64,000 nucleotides of DNA, from assembly GCA_913055695.1 (NCBI GenBank), contig CAJXKF010000005.1, positions 156,590 to 220,589 of the forward strand. Direction: 5' to 3'. Under the pieces are notes generated by a model. The model worked only from the letters and a program-made list of their open reading frames with translations. It did no database searches and was not told the DNA's origin. The DNA is from an uncultured Methylophaga sp. Its GTDB lineage: Bacteria > Pseudomonadota > Gammaproteobacteria > Nitrosococcales > Methylophagaceae. Positions 45,682-58,342 of this stretch are shown one piece after another (position 1 is the first letter of the stretch; every line of letters begins with the position of its first letter). The translations under genes and the position numbers were made by a program.

Positions 45682-47426
45682 CACTTGAGCTGCAGGGTAT
45701 CGGCGTCTCACGTGGCATTGCGATGGGCCGTGCCCATATTCTTTTTCACAACCAGCCCGATGTCCGTGAATACCTGATCCCGGCGTTTGCCATCGAGCAG
45801 GAAGTTGATCGTTTTCTGGATGCCATCGAACAGGCGAAACAACAGCTCAAATCGATCCGTAATCATATTCCGGCCAATGCCCCGGCCGACGTCACTTCAT
45901 TTATCGACACCCACTTGTTGATGCTGGGAGATTCCTCGCTGAACAAGGTGCCGGTGGATATGATTCGTCAGCGGCGCTGTAATGCCGAGTGGGCCCTGCA
46001 GCTGCAGCGGGATGCGCTGATCAATGTCTTTAACGAGATGGATGACCCGTATCTGCGTACCCGTCGCGACGATGTCGATCATGTGGTCAATCGTATTCAT
46101 CGCATTCTGACCGATCAGGAAGTCGCCGACCATGAAATCCCGGACGGCCGTCTCAAGGGCCATATCATCATCGCCGAGGATTTAACCCCGGCCGATACTG
46201 TCCTGATGCAGCACCAGGGTATTGTCGCCTTTGTTACCGAACACGGCGGTGCCACCTCCCACACTACCATTCTGGCACGCAGCCTCGGTATTCCTGCCAT
46301 TGTCGGTGTCGAGTCGGTACGGCGCTATGTGCAGGATAATGAACCCCTCATCGTCGACGGCGAAACCGGTATCATGCTGTTGGGCGCGGATGAAACCACG
46401 CAGGAAGAATACGAACGCCGTTTGCTCGCCTTCCGCGAGCATATGTCTTCGCTGAGCCGCTACAAGTCACAGCCGACCAAAACCCGCGACGGTAAATCCA
46501 TTACCCTGCTGGCCAACGCCGAACTGCCGGAAGATATCACCACGATCAGTGCCGCCGGCGCCCAGGGCATCGGCCTGTACCGGACCGAGTTTCTTTATAT
46601 GAACCGGCTGGCGCCGCCGGAGGAGGAAGAACAGCTCGCTGCCTACCGCGATGTAGTGGAAGGCATGAACGGCCAACCGGTGACTATCCGGACCTTTGAC
46701 CTGGGCGCAGACAAAACCGTCGATGGCGGCCGTCATCTCAATCAGACTGTGGTCACCAACCCGGCCCTCGGTCTGCGTGCCATCCGCTTATGCCTGAGTC
46801 AGCCCACCATGTTCCGTACCCAGTTGCGGGCCATACTGCGCGCCTCGGCCTACGGTAAAATCAAAGTCATGTTCCCGATGATTTCGACCATGCACGAACT
46901 GCTGCAGGCGCGGCATATTCTGGAACAGTGCAAGCATGAACTCGATATGGAGCATATCGAATACGATCATCACATCAAAATCGGCGCGATGATTGAAATT
47001 CCGGCCAGTGCGGTCTGCGCCGAAATGTTCGCCCGTCATGTCGACTTTCTGTCGATAGGTACCAATGACCTGATTCAGTACACACTGGCGATTGACCGTA
47101 TCGATGATCACGTCAACTATCTCTATGATCCGCTGCATCCCGCTGTGCTGCGTTTGATTCATATGACGCTGCGTGCGGGTAAAAAACACAATGTCGAGGT
47201 GTCGATGTGTGGTGAGATGGCCGGTGATCCTCGTTATACCCGCCTGCTGCTGGCGATGGGGCTGGAAAACTTCAGTATGCACCCCAATGCCCTGCTCGAA
47301 GTCAAGCAGGTGATTAACGAAACCGATCTCAGTCAGTTGCCAATCAACACGCTGGAAATCATGAATGCGACCGATCCCCTTGAGGTCGACATGCTGCTGG
47401 AACAAATCAACGGTCCCGATCACTGA
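45678..47426 (+). CDS. ptsI: PTS enzyme I (phosphoenolpyruvate-protein phosphotransferase)
   Basis: 582 residues, the normal EI length. The N-terminal phospho-His region is EHGGATSHTTILARSLGIPAIVG (about residues 190-212). The PEP-binding barrel shows GIGLYRTEFLYMNR (about 294-307), MFPMIST and SIGTNDLIQYTLAIDR (about 457-472), with the catalytic Cys in VSMCGEMAGDP. No GAF domain, so it is EI rather than EI-Ntr. It ends the EIIA-HPr-EI operon. A hairpin AAGGCCAG/CTGACCTT (about 47463-47482) follows without a T-run. Confidence 0.96.
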   Translation: MTLELQGIGVSRGIAMGRAHILFHNQPDVREYLIPAFAIEQEVDRFLDAIEQAKQQLKSIRNHIPANAPADVTSFIDTHLLMLGDSSLNKVPVDMIRQRRCNAEWALQLQRDALINVFNEMDDPYLRTRRDDVDHVVNRIHRILTDQEVADHEIPDGRLKGHIIIAEDLTPADTVLMQHQGIVAFVTEHGGATSHTTILARSLGIPAIVGVESVRRYVQDNEPLIVDGETGIMLLGADETTQEEYERRLLAFREHMSSLSRYKSQPTKTRDGKSITLLANAELPEDITTISAAGAQGIGLYRTEFLYMNRLAPPEEEEQLAAYRDVVEGMNGQPVTIRTFDLGADKTVDGGRHLNQTVVTNPALGLRAIRLCLSQPTMFRTQLRAILRASAYGKIKVMFPMISTMHELLQARHILEQCKHELDMEHIEYDHHIKIGAMIEIPASAVCAEMFARHVDFLSIGTNDLIQYTLAIDRIDDHVNYLYDPLHPAVLRLIHMTLRAGKKHNVEVSMCGEMAGDPRYTRLLLAMGLENFSMHPNALLEVKQVINETDLSQLPINTLEIMNATDPLEVDMLLEQINGPDH

Positions 47427-47587
47427 TAGCAGGCTTGTGAGCGGCTTCCCAGGGACCGGTTAAGGCCAGTCTCCTGACCTTCCCGGTTTCAGCTGATCCA
47501 TGACCGGCGCTATTCAGCCGCCGGCAAGCAGGCTAAAATAGCGGCCGAAGCACGGATCCGAATCACCGCCGCCGTTGAGACCTGGAT

Positions 47588-48946
47588 ATGTCAGAGCTGG
47601 ACCATCACCACACCCTGAATAAAACAATCGATACCCTTGCCGATGCCCTGCAAAGCGGGCGTTTTGTTCGCATGCGGCGATTGCTGGCCAGTCTGCACCC
47701 GGCGGAAACCGCCCACCTGCTGGAATCACTGCCACCCAACGAACGTAAAATCTGCTGGCCGCTGATTAACCCGGATCTGCGCGGTGACGTGCTGTCTTAT
47801 ATGGGTGAGGAAGTCCGTACCGATCTGATGACGGAGATGGACACCGCCGACCTCATCAACGCCACCGAAGATCTCGACACCGACGACGTCGCCGACATTC
47901 TGCAGGATCTGCCGGATCATATCGTGCACGAAGTACTGCGGGCGATGGATATCCAGCACCGGCGCAGGGTTGAGGCCGTGTTGGGCTATGAAGAGGATAC
48001 CGCCGGTGGTCTGATGAACACCGACGTCATCACCGTGCGTACCGATATCACGCTGGAAGTGGTATTGCGTTACCTGCGCATGCTGGGTGAACTGCCGGAA
48101 AACACCGACAGCTTGTACGTCGTCGATCACAATGATCATTATCTCGGCACCCTGCGCCTGTCGCAGGTAGTCAGTCGCAGTCGAACCCTACTGGTCAGTG
48201 AAGTGATGTCGCACCAGGTCGATCCGATTCCGGCCAATATGTCGGATCGCGATGTGGCACGCCGCTTCGAAAAACACGATCTGATTTCGGCACCGGTGGT
48301 CGACAAGGATAATCACCTGCTGGGTCGTATCACTATCGATGACGTGGTCGACGTTATCCGTGATGATGCCGAGCACTCATTGCTGAGCATGGCCGGTCTG
48401 GGCGAGGATGAAGATACCTTTGCGCCGGTCAAGCGCAGTGTGCATCGTCGTTCGGTCTGGCTCGGGGTCAACCTGCTGACCGCCTTTCTCGCCGCCTGGG
48501 TGATCGGACTGTTTGATACCACCATCGAGAAACAGGTTGCGTTGGCCATTCTGATGCCTATCGTTGCCAGCATGGGCGGCATTGCCGGCAGCCAGACCCT
48601 GACCCTGGTGATTCGCTCGATGGCGCTGGGGCAACTCAATGAAAAAAACCAGCGCTGGCTGCTGCGAAAGGAAATGCTGGTCGGTGCCGTCAATGGCCTG
48701 ATCTGGGCCGTCACTATCGCGATTGTGACCGTGATCTGGTTTAATAACGTCTCGCTCGGGGTGCTGATTGGCACCGCCATTATTATCAACCTGATAGCTG
48801 CTGCGCTGGCCGGTGTCACCATTCCGCTGGGGCTCAAAAAGCTGGGAATCGACCCGGCGCTGTCAGGCAGTGTGCTGTTGACCACGGTGACCGACGTGGT
48901 CGGTTTTATGGCCTTTTTAGGCTTTGCCACGCTGTTTATTGTCTAG
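47588..48946 (+). CDS. mgtE: Magnesium transporter MgtE
   Basis: 452 residues, usual MgtE length. The N-terminal helical superhelix (about 10-130) is followed by two CBS domains (about 135-260). These act as a Mg2+-sensing gate. Five membrane helices (about 288-450) include [26 protein letters not shown], the conserved pore region. The upstream 160 bases contain no recognisable metal riboswitch. Confidence 0.95.
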   Translation: MSELDHHHTLNKTIDTLADALQSGRFVRMRRLLASLHPAETAHLLESLPPNERKICWPLINPDLRGDVLSYMGEEVRTDLMTEMDTADLINATEDLDTDDVADILQDLPDHIVHEVLRAMDIQHRRRVEAVLGYEEDTAGGLMNTDVITVRTDITLEVVLRYLRMLGELPENTDSLYVVDHNDHYLGTLRLSQVVSRSRTLLVSEVMSHQVDPIPANMSDRDVARRFEKHDLISAPVVDKDNHLLGRITIDDVVDVIRDDAEHSLLSMAGLGEDEDTFAPVKRSVHRRSVWLGVNLLTAFLAAWVIGLFDTTIEKQVALAILMPIVASMGGIAGSQTLTLVIRSMALGQLNEKNQRWLLRKEMLVGAVNGLIWAVTIAIVTVIWFNNVSLGVLIGTAIIINLIAAALAGVTIPLGLKKLGIDPALSGSVLLTTVTDVVGFMAFLGFATLFIV

Positions 48947-48959
48947 ATTCGGAATTGCT

Positions 48960-50054
48960 ATGTCTGGTAACACCTTTGGAAAACTGTTCACTGTCACCAC
49001 TTTTGGTGAAAGCCACGGGCCGGCAATCGGTTGTATTGTCGATGGTTGCCCGCCGGGACTGGAACTGAGCGAAGCCGACCTGCAGAACGATCTGGATCGT
49101 CGCAAACCCGGCAAGACGCGTTTTGTCACCCAGCGTAAAGAAAGCGATGAAGTCAAAATCCTGTCCGGCGTGTTCGAGGGCAAAACCACCGGGACGCCGA
49201 TCGGCATGCTGATCGAAAACGTCGATCAACGCTCCAAGGATTACGGCAATATCATGAACCAGTTCCGCCCGGCGCATGCAGACTATACCTACCACCAGAA
49301 ATACGGGCTTCGTGACTACCGTGGTGGCGGCCGTTCTTCCGCCCGTGAGACAGCCATGCGCGTCGCTGCCGGGGGTATTGCCAAAAAGTATCTGCGTCAG
49401 CGTTACGGCATTGAAATTCAGGGTTACCTGGCCCAACTGGGCCCGGTCAAAATTGAAAAAATCGACTGGGACCATATCGACAACAGCGCCTTCTTCTGCC
49501 CGGATCCGGATAAGGAACAGGCACTGGAAGACTATATGAAGTCTCTGAAAGGAGACTCGATTGGCGCCCGCATTAATGTCGTTGCCCGCAATGTGCCACC
49601 GGGTCTCGGTGAGCCGATTTTTGATCGTATTGACGCTGACATCGCCCATGCGATGATGAGTATCAATGCCGTCAAAGGCGTCGAAATCGGTGCCGGCTTT
49701 GACGCCGTGACCCAGAAAGGTACAGAGCACCGCGATGAAATTACGCCGGAAGGCTTCCTGTCGAACAATGCCGGCGGCACCCTCGGTGGTATCACCAGTG
49801 GCCAGGATATTCTGGTGTCGATGGCCCTTAAAGCCACATCCAGCCTCAGCATTCCGGGCCGCAGTGTCGACAAATCAGGTAAGCCGATTGAGGTCGTGAC
49901 CAAAGGCCGTCATGACCCTTGTGTCGGTATCCGCGCGACGCCGATTGCCGAAGCGATGCTGGCGCTGGTGCTGATGGATCATGTTCTGCGCCACCGCGCT
50001 CAGAACATGGATGTGAAAACGGATACGCCCATCATCCCGGCTCAAAAACCCTAA
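48960..50054 (+). CDS. aroC: Chorismate synthase
   Basis: 364 residues from the ATG at 48960. It makes chorismate from EPSP using reduced FMN. Visible are [27 protein letters not shown] (about residues 6-32), [37 protein letters not shown] (about 102-138), [10 protein letters not shown], and [18 protein letters not shown]. It starts 13 bases after mgtE. Confidence 0.97.
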   Translation: MSGNTFGKLFTVTTFGESHGPAIGCIVDGCPPGLELSEADLQNDLDRRKPGKTRFVTQRKESDEVKILSGVFEGKTTGTPIGMLIENVDQRSKDYGNIMNQFRPAHADYTYHQKYGLRDYRGGGRSSARETAMRVAAGGIAKKYLRQRYGIEIQGYLAQLGPVKIEKIDWDHIDNSAFFCPDPDKEQALEDYMKSLKGDSIGARINVVARNVPPGLGEPIFDRIDADIAHAMMSINAVKGVEIGAGFDAVTQKGTEHRDEITPEGFLSNNAGGTLGGITSGQDILVSMALKATSSLSIPGRSVDKSGKPIEVVTKGRHDPCVGIRATPIAEAMLALVLMDHVLRHRAQNMDVKTDTPIIPAQKP

Positions 50055-51212
50055 GTGCCTTTATCCCAAGTTCCATACTGGCGCCTGTCGGGATTTTATT
50101 TCTTTTATTTTGCCTGTCTGGGCGTACTGGTTCCCTACTGGAGCCTGTATCTGCAATGGGAGGGTTTTTCCGCCAGCCAGATTGGTGAGCTGACCGCAAT
50201 TCTGCTGGCGTCACGGATCGTCGCCCCCAATGTCTGGGGCTGGATTGCTGATCATAAAGGCCAGCGCATGCGTATTGTGCGCTCAGCGAGTTTCGCCGCG
50301 ACCCTGGTATTTGCCGGCATTTTTATTGATCAGTCTTATCTCTGGGTTGCCGGCACGCTGCTGCTATTCAGTTTTTTCTGGAATGCTTCATTACCGCAGT
50401 TTGAGGTGACCACGCTGCAGCATCTGGGCGAGCAGAGTCATCATTACAGCAAGGTGCGGGTCTGGGGCTCAGTCGGCTTTATTGTCATAGTGATGAGCCT
50501 GGGCTGGCTGCTGGAAGTCTTTGACCCGGGCATCGTGCCGATTGCCCTGCTGCTGAGTACTGCCGGCATCTGGCTGGTCAGCCTGAGCGTGCCTGAATCC
50601 GCTTCCAGACATATGAGTCTGGAACATGTGTCGCTGGGTCAGCTTTTAAAAAGACCGGCGGTGATTGCCTTTCTGCTGATGTGTTTTCTGGCTCAGGCCA
50701 GTCACGGGCCCTATTACACGTTCTACACCATTTATCTTGAGCAATATGGTTACGGCCGCGGACTCATCGGCCAGCTTTGGGCATTGGGCGTGTTTGCGGA
50801 AGTGATCATTTTCCTGTTTATGCATCGCTGGTTACCGCGTTTCGGCCTGCGTTATGTGTTGTTAGTCAGTTTACTGCTGAGCGCATTGCGCTGGCTTCTT
50901 ATCGCGCTGTTTCCGCAAAATCTGTCTGTGCTTGTCTTCGCCCAGCTGCTGCATGCGGCCAGTTACGGCACTTATCATGCTGCAGCGATTGCCTGGGTAC
51001 ACCGTCATTTCATTGGTAAAACCCAGGGCCGGGGACAGGCGCTTTACAGCAGTGTCAGCTTTGGTGCCGGCGGAGCACTGGGCAGTCTTATCAGCGGCTA
51101 TCTGTGGCTGAGCCCGGGGCCGATGTGGACTTATCTGTTAGCCAGTGCCCTGACTGTGCTCGCGTTTTTTATCTCTTTTTTCTGGCTCCGGGAAGATGAC
51201 CGGCATAAATAA
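50055..51212 (+). CDS. MFS transporter, PPP/HcaT-like family
   Basis: 385 residues with about 12 membrane helices. The start (GTG directly after the aroC stop) matches the family: YWRLSGFYFFYFACLGVLVPYWSLYLQ (about residues 7-33). It then has WGWIADHKGQRMRIVR, the MFS motif A region. The family is named for 3-phenylpropionate uptake in E. coli, but most members have unknown substrates. It ends near an SFFWLREDDRHK tail. Confidence 0.87.
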   Translation: MPLSQVPYWRLSGFYFFYFACLGVLVPYWSLYLQWEGFSASQIGELTAILLASRIVAPNVWGWIADHKGQRMRIVRSASFAATLVFAGIFIDQSYLWVAGTLLLFSFFWNASLPQFEVTTLQHLGEQSHHYSKVRVWGSVGFIVIVMSLGWLLEVFDPGIVPIALLLSTAGIWLVSLSVPESASRHMSLEHVSLGQLLKRPAVIAFLLMCFLAQASHGPYYTFYTIYLEQYGYGRGLIGQLWALGVFAEVIIFLFMHRWLPRFGLRYVLLVSLLLSALRWLLIALFPQNLSVLVFAQLLHAASYGTYHAAAIAWVHRHFIGKTQGRGQALYSSVSFGAGGALGSLISGYLWLSPGPMWTYLLASALTVLAFFISFFWLREDDRHK

Positions 51213-51224
51213 ACCGCCCTGTAA

Positions 51225-52697
<1,473 letters not shown>

Positions 52698-52699
52698 TC

Positions 52700-53920
52700 A
52701 TGGCGCGTTTAAGACGTTTCCTTGATCGTATCGAGCCGCAATTTCAGAAAGGCGGGCCCTACGAAAAGTATTACGCCCTCTATGAGATGGTCGATACCTT
52801 CATCTACTCACCGGCAGATGTGACGCGCGGCTCACCGCATGTGCGTGATGCCATCGACCTCAAGCGGGTCATGAGTTACGTGGTCGTTGCGACCTTCCCG
52901 GTACTGCTGTTAATGCTGTGGAATACCGGCTTTCAGGCCAATACAGCGATGGCCCAGATTGGTATGGATGCCGGGGAAGGCTGGCGTCACTGGCTGATGA
53001 GCACGCTGGGCATCGGCTATGACCCGAACAGTTTGTTCGCCAATATGTTCCACGGGCTGCTTTACTTCCTGCCTATGTATATCGTGACACTGGCCGCCGG
53101 CGGTTTGTTTGAAGTCATTTTTGCCGCGGTGCGGAACCATGAAGTCAACGAAGGCTTTCTGGTCAGCTCGATGCTCTATACCCTGACTCTGCCGCCTTCA
53201 ACACCGCTGTGGATGGTAGCTTTGGGCATCATATTCGGCGTGGTGCTGGGTAAAGAAGTGTTCGGCGGTACCGGTAAAAACTTCCTGAACCCGGCGCTGA
53301 CCGGCCGTGCTTTCCTCTATTTCGCCTACCCGGCTTCGATGTCAGGTGATGCAGTCTGGACCGCGGTCGATGGCTATACCGGTGCGACTCCGCTGGCACT
53401 GGCGGCATCCGGTGGTGTCGAGGCTATCAAGGAAGCCGGCTATACCTGGTCACAGACCTTTTTTGGCATGATGCCGGGCTCATTGGGTGAAACCTCAACG
53501 CTGGCCATTCTGATTGGTGCCGCGTTCCTGATATACACCCGTGTAGCTAACTACCGGATTATTTTCGGCGTGTTCTTCGGCATGGTCGCCACCACCCTGC
53601 TGTTCAACCTGATCGGCAGCGACACCAATCCCATGTTCAGTGTCCCCTGGTACTGGCATATGACGATTGGTGGTATCGCCTTTGGTATGGTGTTCATGGC
53701 AACCGATCCGGTCTCCGCTGCGATGACCGACAAGGGCCGTTGGATTTACGGCTTTCTGATTGGTTTTATGGCAGTGTTGATCCGTGTGGTCAACCCGGCC
53801 TTCCCCGAAGGCATCATGCTGGCGATCCTGTTCGGTAATATGTTTGCGCCACTTATTGATTACTTTGTGATGCAGGCAAACATCAAACGCAGACTGAAGC
53901 GAAGTGAAGTCAATGGCTGA
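52700..53920 (+). CDS. nqrB: Na+-translocating NADH:quinone reductase subunit B
   Basis: 406 residues from the ATG at 52700 with AGGA in front. Integral membrane subunit with about ten helices. It carries FMN linked to a Thr in [12 protein letters not shown] (about residue 226) and forms part of the Na+ pathway. The [23 protein letters not shown] segment is family-specific. Confidence 0.97.
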   Translation: MARLRRFLDRIEPQFQKGGPYEKYYALYEMVDTFIYSPADVTRGSPHVRDAIDLKRVMSYVVVATFPVLLLMLWNTGFQANTAMAQIGMDAGEGWRHWLMSTLGIGYDPNSLFANMFHGLLYFLPMYIVTLAAGGLFEVIFAAVRNHEVNEGFLVSSMLYTLTLPPSTPLWMVALGIIFGVVLGKEVFGGTGKNFLNPALTGRAFLYFAYPASMSGDAVWTAVDGYTGATPLALAASGGVEAIKEAGYTWSQTFFGMMPGSLGETSTLAILIGAAFLIYTRVANYRIIFGVFFGMVATTLLFNLIGSDTNPMFSVPWYWHMTIGGIAFGMVFMATDPVSAAMTDKGRWIYGFLIGFMAVLIRVVNPAFPEGIMLAILFGNMFAPLIDYFVMQANIKRRLKRSEVNG

Positions 53921-54737
53921 TTCAACTGAGAAAAAAGGATTTCTGGGCAGCTTTTTAAGTCTGCCTAATGACAATCCAAAGAAAACCCTGTTTGTCGCGA
54001 TTATGTTGTGTCTGGTCTGTTCGATACTGGTATCCACCGCTGCGGTATCATTGAAACCGCTGCAGACCAGCAATAAAAAAGACGACATCAAACGCAATAT
54101 TCTTGCTGTCACCGGGCTGAGTGATGAGCCCGGCAGTCTGGATGAGCTGTTCAGCCGTTTTGAAGTAAAGCTGGTCAACCTGGAAACCGGTGAATATGCC
54201 GATACCGAGATCGACCCGGTAGTGTATGAACAGCGCAAAGCTGCTGCTGATCCGATGATGAGTGTTGAACTGCCCGGCGGTATTGATATTGCCAGTATCA
54301 AACGCCGCGCCAATCTGGCGCCTGTTTACCTTCTGACCGAAGGCGATATCATCAAACAGGTCGTGTTACCCGTTCACGGTTATGGTCTATGGTCCACCCT
54401 TTACGGCTTTCTGTCTCTGGATGGTGATTTCAATACCATTGAAGGGCTGCGCTTTTACGAACATGCTGAAACACCAGGGCTCGGCGGTGAGGTCGATAAC
54501 CCGAAATGGCGCGCCCAGTGGGAAGGCAAGAAAGTTTTTGACGAAAACGGCAACGTCGAAATTCGTGTTATACGTGGCCATGTCGGTCCGGAAACAGTCA
54601 ATGCCGAGCATAAAGTAGACGGTCTGTCCGGCGCGACCTTGACCAGTAACGGTGTGACCAACCTGTTGCAATTCTGGCTGGGCGAACACGGCTTCGGGCC
54701 TTATCTGAAAAACATGCGTTCCGAATTGGGGAAATAA
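53913..54737 (+). CDS. nqrC: Na+-translocating NADH:quinone reductase subunit C
   Basis: 274 residues. One N-terminal membrane helix (about 20-40) leads to a periplasmic domain. The covalent FMN Thr lies in [18 protein letters not shown] (about residues 234-251, SGAT motif). The ATG at 53913 overlaps the nqrB end by eight bases; a GTG at 53904 is the alternative. Confidence 0.96.
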   Translation: MADSTEKKGFLGSFLSLPNDNPKKTLFVAIMLCLVCSILVSTAAVSLKPLQTSNKKDDIKRNILAVTGLSDEPGSLDELFSRFEVKLVNLETGEYADTEIDPVVYEQRKAAADPMMSVELPGGIDIASIKRRANLAPVYLLTEGDIIKQVVLPVHGYGLWSTLYGFLSLDGDFNTIEGLRFYEHAETPGLGGEVDNPKWRAQWEGKKVFDENGNVEIRVIRGHVGPETVNAEHKVDGLSGATLTSNGVTNLLQFWLGEHGFGPYLKNMRSELGK

Positions 54738-54740
54738 CAG

Positions 54741-55403
54741 ATGGCAAGTCAAGCTAAAACCAATGTTATCGATCCGTTAATCGACAATAATCCCATCACA
54801 TTGCAGGTGCTGGGTATTTGTTCGGCTCTGGCGGTGACCACCAACATGATGTCCTCACTCATCATGTGTATCGCACTGACCACGGTGACCGCGTTCTCGG
54901 GAGCCTTTATCAGTGCCATCCGTAAACATATCCCGGGCAATATCCGCATCATCGTGCAGATGACGATCATTGCCTCACTGGTGATTGTTGTGGATCAGGT
55001 GCTCAAAGCCTATGCCTATGAGGCCAGCAAGCAGCTGTCGGTGTTTGTCGGCCTGATTATTACCAACTGCATCGTGCTGGGTCGGGCTGAAGCCTATGCG
55101 ATGAAGAACCCACCCCTGCTGAGCTTCCTCGACGGCATCGGTAATGGCCTTGGCTACAGTCTGATCCTGATGTCGGTAGCTTTCTTCCGCGAACTGCTGG
55201 GTGCGGGCAAGCTGTTTGGCGTTCAGGTAATTCCTGTGGCCAATGAAGGCGGCTGGTACATTCCAAATGGTCTGATGCTGCTGCCGCCAAGCGCATTTTT
55301 TGTTATCGGTTTGATGATTTGGGGCATCCGCAGCTGGAAGAAAGAGCAGGTGGAAAAACCGGACTATCAGATTCATCAGGTTCACCGGACGGAGGTGCTG
55401 TAA
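54741..55403 (+). CDS. nqrD: Na+-translocating NADH:quinone reductase subunit D
   Basis: 220 residues, six membrane helices. Related by inverted topology to NqrE; together they hold an intramembrane iron centre. Typical segments are [18 protein letters not shown] (about 15-32), [17 protein letters not shown] (Cys ligand region) and [17 protein letters not shown]. It directly abuts nqrE. Confidence 0.97.
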   Translation: MASQAKTNVIDPLIDNNPITLQVLGICSALAVTTNMMSSLIMCIALTTVTAFSGAFISAIRKHIPGNIRIIVQMTIIASLVIVVDQVLKAYAYEASKQLSVFVGLIITNCIVLGRAEAYAMKNPPLLSFLDGIGNGLGYSLILMSVAFFRELLGAGKLFGVQVIPVANEGGWYIPNGLMLLPPSAFFVIGLMIWGIRSWKKEQVEKPDYQIHQVHRTEVL

Positions 55404-56012
55404 ATGGAACATTACCTGAGCCTCTTTATCCGCTCGATTTTTATCGAGAACCTGGCACTCGCCTTCTTCCTGGGCATGTGTACCTTCCTTGCGGTCTCCA
55501 AGAAGATAGAAACCGCGCTAGGCCTGGGCATTGCTGTTGTTCTGGTACAAACCATCACAGTACCGGCCAATAACCTGATTTATCAGTACCTGCTGAAAGA
55601 CGGGGCTCTGGCCTGGGCTGGTCTGCCGGAAGTTGATCTAAGCTTTTTGGGTCTTATCAGTTATATCGGCGTGATTGCGGCGATGGTGCAGATTCTGGAA
55701 ATGGCGATGGATAAATATGTGCCGGCGCTCTACAACGCGCTGGGTATCTTTCTGCCGCTGATTACTGTGAATTGTGCCATCCTCGGTGGCACGCTGTTTA
55801 TGGTGGAACGCGATTACAACTTCGCTGAGAGTGTCACCTACGGCCTGGGTAGTGGCTTTGGTTGGGCGCTGGCGATTACCGCGATTGCCGGTATTCGCGA
55901 GAAACTTAAATATTCCGACGTGCCTGACGGGCTGCAGGGTCTGGGTATTACCTTTATTACTGCGGGTCTGATGGCGCTTGGATTCATGTCATTTTCGGGG
56001 ATACAGCTGTAA
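55404..56012 (+). CDS. nqrE: Na+-translocating NADH:quinone reductase subunit E
   Basis: 202 residues, six membrane helices. Shows [29 protein letters not shown] (about residues 5-33) and [13 protein letters not shown], whose Cys pairs with that of NqrD at the iron site. The stop overlaps the nqrF start by one base. Confidence 0.97.
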   Translation: MEHYLSLFIRSIFIENLALAFFLGMCTFLAVSKKIETALGLGIAVVLVQTITVPANNLIYQYLLKDGALAWAGLPEVDLSFLGLISYIGVIAAMVQILEMAMDKYVPALYNALGIFLPLITVNCAILGGTLFMVERDYNFAESVTYGLGSGFGWALAITAIAGIREKLKYSDVPDGLQGLGITFITAGLMALGFMSFSGIQL

Positions 56013-57229
56013 TGGAAATCATACTCGGTATCGTACTCTTCACCCTGATTATCATGGCCCTGGTATTTCTGATCCTGGGCGCACGCTCACGGCTGGTCTC
56101 CACGGGTGATGTCAATATTATCATCAACGACGAGAAGACCATTAAAACCAAGCCTGGCAGCAAACTGCTGGGCGCCCTGGCTGACGCCGATCTTTTCGTG
56201 TCTTCAGCCTGTGGCGGTGGCGGCACCTGCGGTCAGTGCAAGGTCAAGATTTTTGAAGGTGGCGGCTCGATCCTGCCGACGGAAGAATCCCATATCACCA
56301 AACGTGAAGCTGCTGACGGTGAACGTCTTTCCTGTCAGGTCTCGGTCAAGCAGGATATGAAAATCGAAGTGCCGGAAGAGGTCTTCGGCGTTAAGAAATG
56401 GGAATGCACCGTGCGCTCCAATCACAATGTCGCGACCTTTATCAAAGAGCTGGTACTGGAACTGCCGGAAGGCGAAGATGTGAACTTCCGCGCCGGTGGT
56501 TTTATTCAAATCGAATGCCCGCCGCATACGGTTGAATACAAGAACTTCACCATTGAAGATGACTACCGCGGTGACTGGGATCGCTATGATATGTGGCGTT
56601 ATAAGTCCGTAGTCAAAGAGGATGTGGTACGTGCCTACTCGATGGCCAACTATCCGCTGGAAAAAGGTATCGTCATGCTCAACGTTCGGATTGCCTCACC
56701 GCCGCCGGATCAGGACGATATTCCGCCAGGTCAGATGTCTTCCTACATCTTCGATCTCAAACCGGGCGATAAAGTCACAATTTCCGGTCCCTTCGGTGAG
56801 TTCTTTGCCAAGGATACCGACAAGGAAATGGTGTTTATCGGTGGTGGTGCCGGTATGGCACCGATGCGTTCGCACATTTTCGACCAACTGGGCCGTTTGA
56901 AGAGCAAACGCAAGATGACCTTCTGGTATGGTGCCCGCAGCCTGCGTGAAATGTTCTACACTGAAGACTTCGATCAGCTGGCTGGCGAGCACGACAATTT
57001 CACCTGGAATGTTGCCCTCTCCGATCCGCTTCCAGAAGATAACTGGCAGGGGTACACTGGCTTTATACACAACGTGCTGTATGACAATTACCTGAAAGAT
57101 CATCCGGCACCGGAAGACTGCGAGTTTTATATCTGTGGTCCTCCGATGATGAATGCGGCTGTCATCCGCATGCTGGAAGATCTGGGTGTCGAGCGCGAGA
57201 ATATACTGCTTGACGACTTCGGAGGCTAA
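56012..57229 (+). CDS. nqrF: Na+-translocating NADH:quinone reductase subunit F (NADH dehydrogenase)
   Basis: 405 residues. An N-terminal membrane helix is followed by a [2Fe-2S] ferredoxin domain with [14 protein letters not shown] (about residues 69-82) and a later Cys (LSCQVSV). An FAD domain (RAYSMANYP, about 210) and an NADH domain ([17 protein letters not shown] and [13 protein letters not shown]) complete it. It is the electron entry point of the complex. Confidence 0.97.
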   Translation: MEIILGIVLFTLIIMALVFLILGARSRLVSTGDVNIIINDEKTIKTKPGSKLLGALADADLFVSSACGGGGTCGQCKVKIFEGGGSILPTEESHITKREAADGERLSCQVSVKQDMKIEVPEEVFGVKKWECTVRSNHNVATFIKELVLELPEGEDVNFRAGGFIQIECPPHTVEYKNFTIEDDYRGDWDRYDMWRYKSVVKEDVVRAYSMANYPLEKGIVMLNVRIASPPPDQDDIPPGQMSSYIFDLKPGDKVTISGPFGEFFAKDTDKEMVFIGGGAGMAPMRSHIFDQLGRLKSKRKMTFWYGARSLREMFYTEDFDQLAGEHDNFTWNVALSDPLPEDNWQGYTGFIHNVLYDNYLKDHPAPEDCEFYICGPPMMNAAVIRMLEDLGVERENILLDDFGG

Positions 57230-57427
57230 ATGACCACTTTTATCGCCGCATTTGTAATATTGCTGCTCGTCGTTGCCGGAATGGCCATAGGCGTGCTGTT
57301 TGGTCGTTCATCGATCAAGGGCAGTTGCGGCGGTCTCAATCAGGTTGGCTTGGGTGGTAGCTGCGGTGGTGCCTGTTCCCTCGAAGAAAAAGAGGAATGT
57401 GCCCGCCGTAAAGCAGAACAACAATAA
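57230..57427 (+). CDS. nqrM: NqrM, Na+-NQR maturation factor
   Basis: 65 residues. One membrane helix (about 4-24) and a Cys-rich tail with Cys in GSCGGLNQVGLGGSCGGACS and EECARR. NqrM is needed for assembly, probably inserting iron between NqrD and NqrE. It directly abuts nqrF and carries the full set of conserved cysteines. Confidence 0.93.
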   Translation: MTTFIAAFVILLLVVAGMAIGVLFGRSSIKGSCGGLNQVGLGGSCGGACSLEEKEECARRKAEQQ

Positions 57428-57445
57428 GGTCACAGGAGAGAAGCC

Positions 57446-57910
57446 ATGCTCGCACCGTTGAAAGTTAAAGACTATATGAATGGCACCAAAATCACCTTCA
57501 CACCGGATATGGATGTGCTGCGTGCGATTCATCAACTGATCGAATTCAAGATTTCCGGTGCTCCGGTGATTGATCATCACGGCAATCTGATTGGCTTTCT
57601 GTCTGAAAAAGACTGCATGCAGGTTGCACTCAATGCCGCCTATCAGGGCGAAGCGGCCGGTAAGGTTGCCGAATTCATGCATGAAGGCTGTCAGACCGTT
57701 GATGTCGAGGCCTCAATCATTGAAGTCGCCGAAACCTTTCTGCAGACCGCTTTCAAGTGCCTGCCGGTAGTGAAAGAAAATCGTCTGGTAGGATCAATTA
57801 CCCGCCAGAACATACTGAAGGCTCTGGAAAAAACGGCTAATATCGAAAGCCACAAAAAACCAGCCAAGCAATCCACCAAGCAGCAGATTCACGTCAGCAG
57901 TCCCAACTAG
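57446..57910 (+). CDS. Two-CBS-domain protein
   Basis: 154 residues. Two CBS motifs (about residues 8-65 and 74-130), with SGAPVIDHHGNLIGFLSEKDCM and FKCLPVVKENRLVGSITRQNIL as the two core strands. A basic tail (KKPAKQSTKQQ) follows. CBS pairs bind adenine nucleotides. It is 18 bases after nqrM and may be co-transcribed, but it is not a known part of the NQR complex. Function unknown. Confidence 0.85.
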   Translation: MLAPLKVKDYMNGTKITFTPDMDVLRAIHQLIEFKISGAPVIDHHGNLIGFLSEKDCMQVALNAAYQGEAAGKVAEFMHEGCQTVDVEASIIEVAETFLQTAFKCLPVVKENRLVGSITRQNILKALEKTANIESHKKPAKQSTKQQIHVSSPN

Positions 57911-58011
57911 TTGCTGACCGGCTCATTACATAAAACAGCTACCGAAATAGCTGTTTTTGTATCCTCAAGGCGTTACACTCAACGCTACAGGCCCAGCAAC
58001 CGGAGCTTTTT

Positions 58012-58227
58012 ATGCAACTGGTGTTTCGTGCCAACAATATCCTGGAAGCCCATATTGTCGCGGGCATGCTCAAAAGTAACGATATAGATTGCCATGTGGG
58101 CGGTCATTATCTGCAGGGCGCGGTAGGCGATCTGCCCGCGACCGATTTTGCTCATGTTTTTGTTAATGAAGACGATCAATCGCGGGCTGAGGCCCTCATT
58201 GAAGATTATGAGAATGGTGAACTCTGA
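58012..58227 (+). CDS. DUF2007-type small protein
   Basis: 71 residues. It reads MQLVFRANNILEAHIVAGML followed by the family's mixed alpha/beta fold and an acidic C-terminus (LIEDYENGEL). DUF2007 proteins are small, PII-like in fold and of unknown role. It has its own 100-base leader after the CBS gene. No partner is evident from the context. Confidence 0.8.
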   Translation: MQLVFRANNILEAHIVAGMLKSNDIDCHVGGHYLQGAVGDLPATDFAHVFVNEDDQSRAEALIEDYENGEL

Positions 58228-58342
58228 CCGCGACAGCGTTCGTTATCAATAGCGATCCTCGATTCTATCTTCCTGACATTTTTTCCCTTGGCACAAATTG
58301 ATGTAAGCTTGCTACTCAACTTGCCAATAAGACTATTTAGTT

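Noticed and set aside
47427..47587. Possible Mg2+ riboswitch upstream of mgtE
   Set aside because: Only 160 bases with one simple hairpin; no M-box core elements can be seen.
53495..54313. 272-codon minus-strand frame across nqrB/nqrC
   Set aside because: Both nqr genes are clear; no start signal and no family features.
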